Shown: in pieces, positions 28,690-38,500 of the stretch
How the letters are laid out: each line of letters opens with the position of its first letter
How positions within the stretch are numbered: the first letter of the stretch is position 1
Assembly: GCA_964585545.1 (NCBI GenBank)
Contig: CAZPDT010000016.1
Coordinates: 18,632 to 82,631 of the forward strand
Direction: 5' to 3'
From: Brumimicrobium sp964585545
GTDB lineage: Bacteria; Bacteroidota; Bacteroidia; Flavobacteriales_D; Crocinitomicaceae
DNA: 64,000 bases
Made by a program: the position numbers and the translations under genes
The notes under the pieces: model-generated
The model's database searches: none
What the model saw: only the letters and a program-made list of their open reading frames with translations
What the model was told of the DNA's origin: nothing

Positions 28690-28893
28690 ATGACTGGAAT
28701 AGCTGCTATAGGAGCTGGACTTGCTGCACTAGGTGCGGGAGTCGGAATTGGTAGAATCGGAGGATCGGCAATGGATGCCATTGCTCGTCAACCTGAAGCT
28801 ACATCAAAAATCCAAACAAACATGATTATCTCTGCTGCACTCGTTGAGGGTGTTGCTTTGTTCGGTGTTGTTGTTGGATTGCTCCAAGGTTAA
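28690..28893 (+). CDS. atpE: F0F1 ATP synthase subunit c
   Basis: A 67-aa hairpin of two helices: the Gly-rich first helix (GAGLAALGAGVGIGRIGG), the polar loop ARQPE, and the second helix with the ion-carrying Glu53 (ALVEGVALFGVVVGLL). It forms the c-ring. The residues around the Glu do not show the Na+-type pattern (E followed by S/T), so proton coupling is more likely. A strong stem-loop immediately follows. Confidence 0.95.
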   Translation: MTGIAAIGAGLAALGAGVGIGRIGGSAMDAIARQPEATSKIQTNMIISAALVEGVALFGVVVGLLQG

Positions 28894-28901
28894 TTAAACT
28901 T

Positions 28902-28938
28902 AAACTCCCCCACAACGGTTGGTTGTGAGGGGAGTTTT
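28902..28938 (+). terminator. Strong intercistronic stem-loop after atpE
   Basis: AAACTCCCCCACAAC pairs with GTTGTGAGGGGAGTTT: 15 bp with a single bulged A and a 5-base loop, then TTTTAA. It could be a partial terminator or an mRNA-stabilising structure between atpE and atpF. Confidence 0.75.
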
Positions 28939-28966
28939 AAATTGAAAACATTAAAATAAGAACAAA

Positions 28967-29461
28967 ATGGATTTAGTTACTCCCGATATTGGATTGGTAT
29001 TTTGGACAGGATTGGTTTTCCTTCTTTTGCTATTTGTTTTAACTAAATTTGCTTGGAAACCTATTCTTTCTGCTGTAAATAAACGTGAGGAAAATATCCA
29101 AAATGCTTTGGATATGGCGAAAGAAACCAAAGCAGAAATGGAAAAACTCCAAGCCAAAAATGAAAATTTGCTCAAAGAAGCACGTGCTGAACGTGATGAT
29201 ATGATTAAAGAGGCAAAAGCAACAACAGACAGAATGATTGAATCGGCTAAAGGAAAAGCAAAAGACGAAGCAGACAAAATAATTAAAAACGCAAGAATGG
29301 CTATTGATGCTGAAAAAGACGCTGCGGTTGCGGAGCTTAAAAATCAAGTTGCTGGCATCGCTTTGGAAATTGCTGAGAAAATTATTCGTACAGAATTGTC
29401 ATCCGATAAAAAACAAATAGAATTGGCCGAAAACTTGTCAAAAGACATCAATTTAAACTAA
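28967..29461 (+). CDS. atpF: F0F1 ATP synthase subunit b
   Basis: This 164-aa protein has one N-terminal membrane helix (IGLVFWTGLVFLLLLFVLTK) and the FAWKPILSAVNKREENIQNA start of the long coiled-coil stator stalk. A charged helical region runs to the end. It connects the membrane sector with delta and alpha. Start and length match the family. It lies 8 bases before atpH. Confidence 0.95.
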   Translation: MDLVTPDIGLVFWTGLVFLLLLFVLTKFAWKPILSAVNKREENIQNALDMAKETKAEMEKLQAKNENLLKEARAERDDMIKEAKATTDRMIESAKGKAKDEADKIIKNARMAIDAEKDAAVAELKNQVAGIALEIAEKIIRTELSSDKKQIELAENLSKDINLN

Positions 29462-29468
29462 GAAAGCC

Positions 29469-30002
29469 ATGAATGGAATGAAAGTAGCAAGTCGTTATGC
29501 ACAATCGTTGATTGAACTGGCCGAAGAATTAAAGGTCGTTGATGAGGTGTTGGAGGACATGAAAGCGCTATTAACTACTGTCAACCAAAATAGGGATTTC
29601 CACGTTTTTTTGAACAGTCCGCTTATAAAAGCAGATAAAAAAAACAGTATTTTCGATAAAATATTTGGTGATTTCCAAGAGGTATCTATAAAGTTTGTGC
29701 ACCTTTTGACAAAAAATAGACGGGAAATGATTTTTCCTCTAATTGCCGAAGAATTCATTTCTAAACTAAATGAGATCCGTAATATTGTTCCTATGACATT
29801 AACGTCAGCTAAACAATTGGACGGTAAAATAAAAGATAAGATTCTTAAAAAGTTGAACAGTCAACTTGATGGATCGATTGAGTTAACAGAAGAAATTGAT
29901 GATTCACTTATTGGTGGATTTGTTGTAAGAATGGGAGATACCCGTATTGATGCGAGTGTTTCTCATCAGTTGTATAAAATGAAAAAACGTTTAATGAATT
30001 AA
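29469..30002 (+). CDS. atpH: F0F1 ATP synthase subunit delta
   Basis: A 177-aa OSCP/delta protein. MKVASRYAQSLIELAEELK is the typical N-terminal helix, so ATG at 29478 is an alternative start. LLTKNRREMIFPLIAEEFI and the C-terminal IGGFVVRMGDTRIDASVSHQ are family signatures. It caps F1 and binds subunit b. It lies between atpF and atpA. Confidence 0.94.
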   Translation: MNGMKVASRYAQSLIELAEELKVVDEVLEDMKALLTTVNQNRDFHVFLNSPLIKADKKNSIFDKIFGDFQEVSIKFVHLLTKNRREMIFPLIAEEFISKLNEIRNIVPMTLTSAKQLDGKIKDKILKKLNSQLDGSIELTEEIDDSLIGGFVVRMGDTRIDASVSHQLYKMKKRLMN

Positions 30003-30060
30003 GGTTGGAAGGAATTGAGCAATAGATTTTTGAACAACCAATTGAATAAAGCAAGATAAA

Positions 30061-31635
30061 ATGGCAAATGTAAAACCAGCAGAAGTTTCTGCAATCTTAA
30101 GACAAGAGCTTTCAGGATATAAGTCCGAAGCCGAATTACAAGAAGTAGGTACTGTACTTTCAGTTGGAGATGGTATCGCCCGTATTTATGGGTTAGGTGG
30201 CGTCCAGTACGGAGAACTCATCGAATTTGAAGGCGGACTTCAAGGGATCGCTCAAAACCTAGAGGAGGATAACGTAGGGGCAGTGCTATTGGGAAACTCT
30301 TCAGACATTAAAGAAGGGGATACTGTAAAACGATTGGGCCGAATTGCCTCTGTAAAAGTAGGTGAAGGAATGGTTGGACGTGTTGTTGATACATTGGGTC
30401 AGCCTATAGACGGTAAAGGAAAAATTGAAGGAGAATTGTTTGAAATGCCAATTGAAAGAAAAGCTCCAGGTGTGATTTTCCGTGAGCCTGTTACAGAACC
30501 TTTGCAAACAGGTGTTAAAGCAATTGACTCTATGATTCCTGTAGGTAGAGGGCAGCGTGAGTTAATTATTGGTGATAGACAAACTGGAAAAACAACAGTT
30601 GCCATTGATGCTATTATCAATCAAAAAGAATTTTACGACGCAGGAGAACCTGTTTATTGTATATATGTAGCTGTGGGGCAAAAAGCATCTACAGTAGCAC
30701 TCATTGTTAAAAAATTAGAAGAGGCGGGTGCAATGGCGTACACAACTGTTGTTGCAGCAAATGCTTCTGACCCAGCTCCAATGCAATATTTTGCCCCAAT
30801 GACAGGTGCAGCTATTGGAGAATATTTTAGAGATACTGGTCGACCTGGCTTAATCGTTTATGATGATTTATCAAAACAAGCTGTGGCGTATCGTGAAGTA
30901 TCACTTTTATTGCGTCGACCTCCAGGTCGTGAGGCCTACCCAGGAGATGTGTTCTATCTTCACTCTAGATTGCTAGAGCGGGCTTCAAAAGTGATTAATG
31001 ACGATGAAATTGCATCTCAAATGAATGATTTGCCTGAATCCCTTAAAGGAAAGGTGAAAGGCGGAGGTTCTTTAACGGCTTTACCTATTATTGAAACCCA
31101 AGCAGGTGACGTTTCAGCATACATTCCAACCAACGTAATTTCTATTACTGATGGACAAATTTTCTTGGAGTCAGATTTGTTTAACGCAGGTATTCGTCCA
31201 GCAATTAACGTGGGAATCTCTGTTTCTCGTGTGGGTGGATCAGCACAAATTAAATCAATGAAGAAAGTTGCTGGTACATTAAAACTTGACCAAGCACAAT
31301 ATAGAGAACTTGAAGCGTTCGCTAAATTTGGTTCTGATTTAGATGCAGCAACAAAAAATGTATTGGGGAAAGGAGAGCGTAATGTTGAAATTCTTAAGCA
31401 AAATGAGGGTGACCCTTATACTGTAGAAAGACAAACAGCAATTATCTTCGCGGGAACCAAAGGACTGATTCAAAATGTGCCTGTAGATAGAGTGAAAGCT
31501 TTTGAAACTGAATATTTAGATTATTTGGATGCAAAGCACAAAGACTTGATGAATGATCTCAAAGCAGGAAAATATACTGATGATATCCAAGAAACTTTAA
31601 CGCGAGTAGCGAAAGAAATTGCAAGTAAATATTAA
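30061..31635 (+). CDS. atpA: F0F1 ATP synthase subunit alpha
   Basis: A 524-aa protein. The beta-barrel N-terminal domain (VLSVGDGIARIYGL) is followed by the nucleotide-binding domain with P-loop GDRQTGKTT (about residues 173-181) and the alpha signature RRPPGREAYPGDVFYLHSRL. The C-terminal helical domain starts near KSMKKVAGTLKLDQAQYREL. It is the non-catalytic nucleotide-binding F1 subunit. Confidence 0.97.
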   Translation: MANVKPAEVSAILRQELSGYKSEAELQEVGTVLSVGDGIARIYGLGGVQYGELIEFEGGLQGIAQNLEEDNVGAVLLGNSSDIKEGDTVKRLGRIASVKVGEGMVGRVVDTLGQPIDGKGKIEGELFEMPIERKAPGVIFREPVTEPLQTGVKAIDSMIPVGRGQRELIIGDRQTGKTTVAIDAIINQKEFYDAGEPVYCIYVAVGQKASTVALIVKKLEEAGAMAYTTVVAANASDPAPMQYFAPMTGAAIGEYFRDTGRPGLIVYDDLSKQAVAYREVSLLLRRPPGREAYPGDVFYLHSRLLERASKVINDDEIASQMNDLPESLKGKVKGGGSLTALPIIETQAGDVSAYIPTNVISITDGQIFLESDLFNAGIRPAINVGISVSRVGGSAQIKSMKKVAGTLKLDQAQYRELEAFAKFGSDLDAATKNVLGKGERNVEILKQNEGDPYTVERQTAIIFAGTKGLIQNVPVDRVKAFETEYLDYLDAKHKDLMNDLKAGKYTDDIQETLTRVAKEIASKY

Positions 31636-31709
31636 TATATAGACCCAAAGGATTTTTCAAGCGGTCTCGATATTTACGTTTAGGTGATTATTTTAACTGT
31701 TTATTAGAA

Positions 31710-32588
31710 ATGGCAAATTTAAAGGAAATAAAAAATCGAATCAATTCAACGGCATCAACAATGCAGATTACGCAAGCAATGAAGCTTGTTTCTGCTGCGA
31801 AGTTGAATAAAGCTACCGGTGCAATCGTTCGATTACGTCCTTACGCTGAAAAAATTCAAGAAATTCTTCGCAACGTAAGCGCAACACTAGATTTATCTGA
31901 AAATAGATTCGCCGAAGAACGTGAGGTAAACACAACATTAATCATTGCAATATCTTCAAATAGAGGTCTTTGCGGAGGATTCAACAACAACATTACCAAG
32001 AAAATTAATGAACTTTTAGCGGATGACCTTAAAGATACAAAGGTTGAAATATTGCCCATTGGTAAGAAAGTTAATGATGCTTTTAAAAACAGCGGACTCA
32101 TAAAAATGCCAGAACATTTAAACGATCCTGCTCATTTGTTTGACAATTTATCATTCGAAAATGCGTCAGAATACGCTCAATATGCTATGGATTCCTTTAT
32201 TGAAGGTAAATATGATAAGGTAATCATTGTTTACAATGAATTTAAAAATGCAGCCGTACAAATCATTCGAGGCGAACAACTGCTTCCCATTACTCCAGTT
32301 GAAAGTGAAACAGATTCAAATGAAGTGGGAGATTATATCTTTGAGCCTAAAAAAGAGGAGATCATTAGTGAGATTTTACCCAAATCATTGAAATTGCAAC
32401 TGTTTAAAGCCCTGTTGGACTCAAATGCAGCTGAACATGGAGCAAGAATGACTGCGATGCACAAAGCAACAGACAATGCAACAGAACTAAAACGCCAGTT
32501 GACATTGGATTATAACAAAGCCCGTCAAGCTGCAATTACCAATGAAATTCTCGAAATTGTTGGTGGTGCGGAAGCATTAAATGGTTAA
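31710..32588 (+). CDS. atpG: F0F1 ATP synthase subunit gamma
   Basis: This 292-aa rotor shaft subunit has the conserved N-terminal helix (LKEIKNRINSTASTMQITQA, MKLVSAAKL), the SSNRGLCGGFNN loop, and the C-terminal signature EHGARMTAMHKATDNATEL ... YNKARQAAITNEILEIVGGA. It is the last ATP synthase gene of this operon. Beta and epsilon are encoded elsewhere, as usual in this phylum. Confidence 0.96.
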   Translation: MANLKEIKNRINSTASTMQITQAMKLVSAAKLNKATGAIVRLRPYAEKIQEILRNVSATLDLSENRFAEEREVNTTLIIAISSNRGLCGGFNNNITKKINELLADDLKDTKVEILPIGKKVNDAFKNSGLIKMPEHLNDPAHLFDNLSFENASEYAQYAMDSFIEGKYDKVIIVYNEFKNAAVQIIRGEQLLPITPVESETDSNEVGDYIFEPKKEEIISEILPKSLKLQLFKALLDSNAAEHGARMTAMHKATDNATELKRQLTLDYNKARQAAITNEILEIVGGAEALNG

Positions 32589-32645
32589 CTTCAATAGAAC
32601 ATAATTATTGTTTTTTTGTTTGTATAGAAATTAAAACATATAAAT

Positions 32646-32942
32646 ATGAGTAATTTCAATACAATCATCAAAGGAGAGCAACCTGTTTTGGTCGACTTTT
32701 ACGCCGATTGGTGTGGTCCATGCCAAACAATGGGACCTGTAATAGATGACATCAAGAATATTTATGGCGACCAGTTGCGTGTATTAAAAATTAATGTTGA
32801 CAATAACCAAGCTGCTGCACAAAAGTATAAAGTGCGGGGTGTACCTACATTTCTTCTTTTTAAAAGCGGAGAAATCAGTTGGCGTGCTGCTGGAATTCAA
32901 ACCCGTGGGAACATTAAAGCTGAAATCGATAAGTTGCTGTAA
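32646..32942 (+). CDS. trxA: Thioredoxin
   Basis: A 98-aa thioredoxin fold with the active site W22-C-G-P-C26, LVDFYADWCGPC before it and the cis-Pro loop VRGVPTFLLF. It reduces cytoplasmic disulfides. It lies 57 bases after atpG and may be read through from the atp operon. It marks the last core-type gene before the accessory island. Confidence 0.93.
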   Translation: MSNFNTIIKGEQPVLVDFYADWCGPCQTMGPVIDDIKNIYGDQLRVLKINVDNNQAAAQKYKVRGVPTFLLFKSGEISWRAAGIQTRGNIKAEIDKLL

Positions 32943-33247
32943 TGCTATTTGTATTTGCGTTGTTTTGACTATATAGTGTCTGGTCGGTAACACAACAAAT
33001 TCAAAATTGATTCTCTTTATAAATTCTATGGTATGGGTTTAAGTCACTATATTTCTTTGTATCCCCATTTTCAGGGCTTTTAACCACTAAATCATTATTC
33101 AAAAATATAGTATTAAATCGTTTTCCCCATAAGGAACACCGGATCCGTCAACATGGTGTTCAGCGTTGTCCAACTTAGCGAAGCGATCTCATGACGGTAG
33201 GGAATAATCGGCACACCGAACACTTAGTTATTTAGCGGCTGGTTTTA
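32943..33247. other. Island left edge: intergenic with long palindrome
   Basis: About 300 bases without a gene. TAGTGTCTGGTCG at 32974-32986 recurs at 9719-9731 in another intergenic gap. The palindrome 33156-33223 fills the right part. Local composition becomes more GC-rich than the flanking coding DNA. Confidence 0.45.
33156..33223. repeat. Long imperfect palindrome at the 3' end of a truncated gene
   Basis: Arms GTGTTCAGCGTTGTCC and GGCACACCGAACAC enclose ~38 bases. The block 33172-33194 in its centre matches 22 of 23 bases of a segment inside both IS1182-like transposase genes (34800-34822 and 45266-45288, opposite strand). Confidence 0.6.
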
Positions 33248-33517
33248 TTATTCTTCCGTTTTTCTAATCATAAAATCCACAAAACTTTCTCCGCTTGGAT
33301 CTTGATGATAGCCGTAAGACACTACGTTGGGAATGCCAAGACTATCTCCCCATTGTTTTAATGTTCTGGCGTGGAATGAATGGTGGTTTAAAATGTTTGT
33401 TTGTGTCGGCTCAACAACAGGTACTTGAGGGTTGTCAGCCCAAAACTCGGGGTCATCAATACTCATCATAGCCAACATATCCACCTTTGCTCTGTAATCG
33501 ATTATGGCAGGTGAATT
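33248..33517 (-). pseudogene. C-terminal remnant of an alpha/beta-hydrolase-like protein
   Basis: The open frame continues rightward from the stop at 33248 straight into the IS at ~33525 without its own start. The readable part is NSPAIIDYRAKVDMLAMM, DDPEFWADNP, NHHSFHARTLKQWGDSLGI and QDPSGESFVDFMIRK. The wording resembles the C-terminus of secreted alpha/beta-hydrolase-type proteins of Bacteroidota, but this is memory-based and weak. The 5' part is gone: the region right of the IS (35154 on) does not continue the frame, so an IS-adjacent deletion removed it. Confidence 0.5.
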
Positions 33518-35069
33518 AAACTGGCTTGTAAAAATGAAACTTTAGCACTTTTAGAACGGTTTTGGGTAAAAATAACAGCTTTTTGAGCCGATTTAAGACA
33601 TATTTGGCTATTTCCTTGGCTGTAACTCCCAGATTCACCATTCTTTTTAAGTTGTAAGCCAATGCAATTAAACCAAAATCTGCTTCTGCTCTATGAAGTC
33701 CTTTTTTGGTCATGATGTGATCAAATCCCCACTGTCTTTTTATGGTTCCATAAGGATGTTCAACCAATGCTTGCCGTTGTTTATATAGTTTAATATTTTC
33801 GGCTACGCGATGTGCATTGTTTTGAATGTTTTGAGTGAATTCTGAGCGTTGAATAACTTTTCCGTTAATTTTTGAAGTGGTACACTCACTGCGAACAGGA
33901 CATGTTTTACATGCCTTGGCTTTGTATTGTTTAAATCGGTAGTTTCTAGCTTTGTATTCGGTTTGATTTGAAATGAGTTCATTTCCTTGCGGACAAGTAT
34001 AGCTGTCTGTTTTATCGTTATAAATAAAGTTTTCCGAGTTATAAGCTGGGTTTGGAGCTTGACTGGATCTACCGATATTTGGAATGGCAACTAAGGTTTT
34101 TATTTCTAGATTATCAGCGGTTTTAAATTCACTTCCTGTGTGATAACCTTTATCATAAAGCGCTGTAAATTTATTGGTTTTTAGAATGGTTTTTGCTCTT
34201 CGGAGCATCATTCCCATTGCCTTTTTATCGTTTTGGTTAGTGAGTTTATAGTCAAGTAATAATTTGTGTTTTGCATCAACGGTGGTTTGAGCGGTATAAC
34301 AAACTTCGGTAATTGTTCCTCTTACTATTTGATGCCTGCTGTCTAGATCGGAAGTGGAAAGTTGAGGGTTTTCGGAAGACTTATCTTCGTCTAGCTTTTC
34401 TTGTATTTGCTCATACTTTTTACGCTGAGTCTTACGCAGTTCTACTTGTTTTTCTAACTTCTCTTTTTGATCTCCATCAGCTGTAGATAAGGCTGTATTG
34501 TGTTCTTCAAGCTTGTTGTCAATATACTCTAAATGACGTTTGATTTTCTTTTTATTGTAATTGTTCTTCTTACTGTTTTGTGCTCGTAGTTTAGTGGAGT
34601 CTCCAGCAATCAAAATTCCTCCAATAAGGTTAAAGTTTTTAGCAATTTCAACACTATAACGAAAAACACGCTTGATGGCTTTGGGGTTATCTTTTCTAAA
34701 CCTGGCAATGGTATTGTGATCTGGTTTTAGATTTTTCAAAAGCCAAATTACTTCTAGATTACGATGACATTATTCACAAGTGTATATTTTTATAGGTGTT
34801 CATGAGATCGCTTTGCTAAGTTCTTTTTCTAATTGTCGGGAAGAACGCATGCGGTTCATGTAACCATAGATGTATAATTTTAATAAATCTGCGGGATTAT
34901 ACGGCGGTCTTCCCTGAGCAGGCAATGACTCAAATCCCATGTCATGTAAATTGAGGCTTTCTACAAACTCATCGATAAATCGTACGGAGTTGTCCTGTGG
35001 AATCATATCATCCATACAAGTAGTGTATAAAGCCAGTTGTTGTCTGTTTTCTCCTTGTTGATATTCCAT
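33516..35069 (-). pseudogene. IS1182-like transposase, interrupted in frame and 3' truncated
   Basis: The N-terminal part (35069 to ~34800) has DNSVRFIDEFVESLN, GRPPYNPADLLKLYIYGYMN and RSSRQLEKE. The catalytic part (from ~34767) has NLEVIWLLKNLKPDHNTIA, RFRKDN, a Cys-rich CKTCPVRSECTTSK and the C-terminal LVEHPYGTIKRQWGFDHIMT. About 51 bases containing TGA and TAA, in the same frame, lie between LEKE and CHRNLE. The last residues are replaced by flank sequence (KFHFYKPV then stop). The gene is probably inactive unless the interruption is bypassed. Confidence 0.85.
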
Positions 35070-35153
35070 ACTTAAAGATACGAAAAACCAAGGGTGGTTG
35101 GATATTTATGTTGGTAGGTTTTCAACAGAGTTATTAAGTTTTGAGACAGTCTG
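33525..35153 (-). mobile_element. IS1182-family-like element, copy A, left end deleted
   Basis: Homology with copy B begins at 33525 (CTTGTAAAAATG) and runs to 35153, where CAGACTGTCTCA (read inward) is the terminal repeat. The left 84 bases present in copy B, including the other inverted repeat, are missing. ACGG follows the right end, as at copy B. Confidence 0.85.
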
Positions 35154-35215
35154 ACGGTCTTGTATATGAAAAGTTGCGGATTTTATGCACTAACTTTTCG
35201 GATTATAACGGACCT
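35154..35215. repeat. Left half of an attC-like long palindrome
   Basis: It opens ACGG...GTATATGA..AGTTGCG and continues with GCACTAACTTT. The sequence right of IS copy B at 45621 has the same order (ACGG, GGGTATGAGTAGTTGCG, GCACTTAACTTT). The two IS copies are therefore inserted at equivalent positions of one repeat family. Confidence 0.65.
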
Positions 35216-35548
35216 TTAATTTATTCATTTTGTTTCGATTAAGCGATTAAACCGCTATTTTTTATATATTTTGTTGTACACTGGCTTTTTTCGTTCAGCT
35301 TGTCATTCAGCGTTGGCGAAAGACATACGCTGCCTGCAATTTTGGGCTTGAGCTCTGGCCGGTGCGAAACGATAGTTCACGAACACCAAAAAGTAATTTT
35401 AAAAACCGTGAGTAATTGCGAATGTGTATGGCTTTGTGCGTTGGCTTTCATCTAATTTATTTCATTTGATATAGGATTTTTACTCTCCGAAAAAACGATT
35501 CCATTCAGATAATTTGAATCTGATGTTTTATCTGACTTTAACCATAGA
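35216..35548. other. Intergenic region downstream of the methyltransferase gene
   Basis: About 330 bases with no gene. It contains GC-richer, partly self-complementary sequence (TTCAGCGTTGGCG, GTGAGTAATTGCG, GTATGGCTTTGTGCGTTGGC) resembling arms of the palindrome family. A terminator for the leftward operon is not obvious. Confidence 0.4.
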
Positions 35549-38500
35549 TTAAACACTTAATATTGGCATTAATAAATCACGTAACTCAATTTTCATTGCT
35601 TTTAAGTTATTGCGTATCTCGTTGTCTTTTTCTCTGAGTTTTTGGTAGGCATTATGTATGATTGATATTTGCTCTTCTTGCGATTTACCTTCAATCGACT
35701 CAAAATCTCGTTCTGCATATTGAATAAAATGTAACCCTACTTTTTTAAACTCTTCTGGGAAATACAATTCAAAAACCATAGCATCTATTACTTCTTCAAA
35801 GGTTTCTGAAATATGAGAGTTGGGAACGTGTTCGTTGAGTTGTTTGTCTTGAGCTAAAATGAAAAGAATGTAATCAACCAACTTTACATAAACTTCGACA
35901 GAAGTTGGCTTTTTTATAGGAATTCCTAACAATGGTTCTTTGTCAATCTGATAATTATTCCCTTGCATTTTACCTTTATATCTCAACCAAAATTTAACTA
36001 ATGAAGAGTTGAATAATGCTGTTAGATATTTTAAGTTAAATCTATTCGATTTTATCACATAGAATGTTGCAGATAAATAACTATCAAAATCAAGAAAGGT
36101 AAATATAGGTACCGAAGGACATTTTCTTTGAACAGCTATTTTTTCACCAATAAAAAAATCTTCTTTTCTTGCTCTGTGTAAACCGTATGGTTTATTATCT
36201 GATGTTATAATATGTTGAAATTTATCTAAATGACTTTTCAAGTTAGGATAAGCATCTAATGAATTTTCCTTTTTAAAACTTGAATCTGTGTAAATAATGA
36301 ACTTATCATTAGATTTTTTTCCAAAGTATTTTTGAAAATGTCTTGTATCAGAATAATAACGCTTAAGAAAACTAATCTCGTTATCATTTAAATTTAAGCT
36401 TCCAACCTCATAATGGTTTAAACCAAAAATACCATCTCCCACACGATAAGAGTTATCAAGTTTTGGTAACATTTTTTTTGCTACAAAATCATAATGAGGA
36501 TGTATTCCATTTGCAACTTCAGAATCATTTAAAAAATGCACTTCATTGTCTAAAATTAGTTGTAAAGTATGCTCTACTTCAGGGCTGTTAAAAGTAATTA
36601 GTTTACCAACGTAATTTTCAGAATCAAAATCTATAAAGTATTTTTTAGCAAACGTTTGATTTGTTTCAAAATTTAGAAAATCTGATAGTTGACTTTGTTT
36701 AATATCATCAATCAACACCGAATACTTTAGTGGATAATTTTCTCTTGGTGATTTTTTTTCGAAAACATATACCATTGTTTGTATTCCAGCGGTTTTAAAT
36801 ACTTTGTGATTCCAAAAATCGGTGAAGAGTTTAATTTCTGTTTCTTTTAAAACCTTAGTTCTAAATTTGGATGCACCTGCACTTGTTATCCAATTATTTT
36901 GAGCAATAAAACACTCAATACCATTTAGTTTTAACAAGTCAATGCACTTGCAAGCAAATCCATACCATAAGTCCATCTTGCCTTGATAGTATGGTGAATC
37001 TCTAAATCCTTCAAAAGCTGATTTATTCGTATATTCTTTTATATACGGTGGATTACCAATCACAATATCAAAACCTTCAAAGTTTCCTTCTTTATCTAAT
37101 AGATTAGGGAACTCAAAACGCCATTCTACAGCTTCTTTAAATATTTTGGCTTCTACTCGGTCTTTTTTCTCTTGTTCTAGTTTGGCTATTTCTTTCCTTA
37201 GTTTGGCGTTTCTACGTTTTTCAGCAGCCGTTTGTTTGTGTTCAAATAAGCCTACGTTAATGTATTGGTTTAACTCATATTTTTTGTCATTCAGTTTTTT
37301 AGATTCCTTACTAGAAAAGTAGGTTTTAAAAGCACTTTTTACATCTTCTATAAGTTGCTTAAACTCTTCCTTTTTGTCGTGATTGGCTTCGTGCATATAG
37401 TCATTTACCAATGCCTTGTATTTATCTAAATCTACTTTATCTTCTTCTGCACGCCCTTTATTAAATTCTTTAAAAACTTGGTCTATAGGCGTGTCTAATT
37501 CATAACGACTTATTAAAGAATTACCGCAAATAATTTTATAATCTAAGTTTGGTAATGGTCTTGGTGTAGGTTCGTCCACAACTAAAGACAACCAAAATCG
37601 TAATTGGGCAATATCTACAGCACCTTCTTCAATATCTACACCATAAATAGAGTTTTCTATAATGCGTTCTTTTACCCTAGCAGGACTCCAAGCTTCGTAA
37701 CCTTGCTCAAATGCAATGAGGCCTTTTAAGGCAAAAATTTCGTGTAATAATCCCATTGGGAATGCACCAGAACCAATGGCAGGGTCCAAAATTTTTACTT
37801 TGCTTAACAATGCGTTGATTTCCTCTAGTTCATTTTCTGTTAGTTTACCCTGTTTTTTTTGCTTTACGAAAATGCTAATATCTTCTTTAGCTGTAGTTGA
37901 AAGATGCGTATGCAAGTATTCTATTAAAGACTCTTGTGTCATATAATGCACAATTTCTTTAGGTGTATAAAACGCACCTTTGTCTTTGTTGTCTTCCAGT
38001 AAATTCTCAAAAATGTGTCCTAACATTTCAGGGTCAACACCAATGTCTTGGTCATCAGGACTACTTTCGTCAACCGTAAAATTGTATTGGCTGAAAAAGG
38101 CTAGTAAATCTATAAATCGTTGTGGTTCAAATTGTATGTCTATTGGCTCTACATTATCTTTTTCAAACAGACCTCCGTTTAAGTATGGGATACGTGAATT
38201 AGTAACCGAGAAAATATCATTGTTTTCAGAACGGTCAGCATTTAAGGTTTCAAAGAATAAAGGTGCTAAAGCTTTTTCGTAGAAATTGTTTTTGTCTGGA
38301 AATTCTTCAAACAATCGAAATAAAAAGTCTAGTTGTCCTTCGCCCCAATCTTTGTCTAAAGGCACACCCATCCAACCTTTTTTCTGTAGGAAGAACAAAA
38401 ACACAATACGACCTAAAAACTTTTTCACAAAATCACTGACTAAATGTTCTGCTTTTTTGTGTTTGTCTTCCAAAGTACCATTGGTAGATACTTGGTTAAG

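Noticed and set aside
27538..32588. Incomplete ATP synthase operon (no beta and epsilon) as an anomaly
   Set aside because: A separate atpD-atpC locus is common in Bacteroidota.
34740..34800. T4 gene 60-type ribosomal bypass with matched take-off and landing codons
   Set aside because: No matching codon pair directly flanks the block in the required positions. Bypass is kept only as one open option in the finding.
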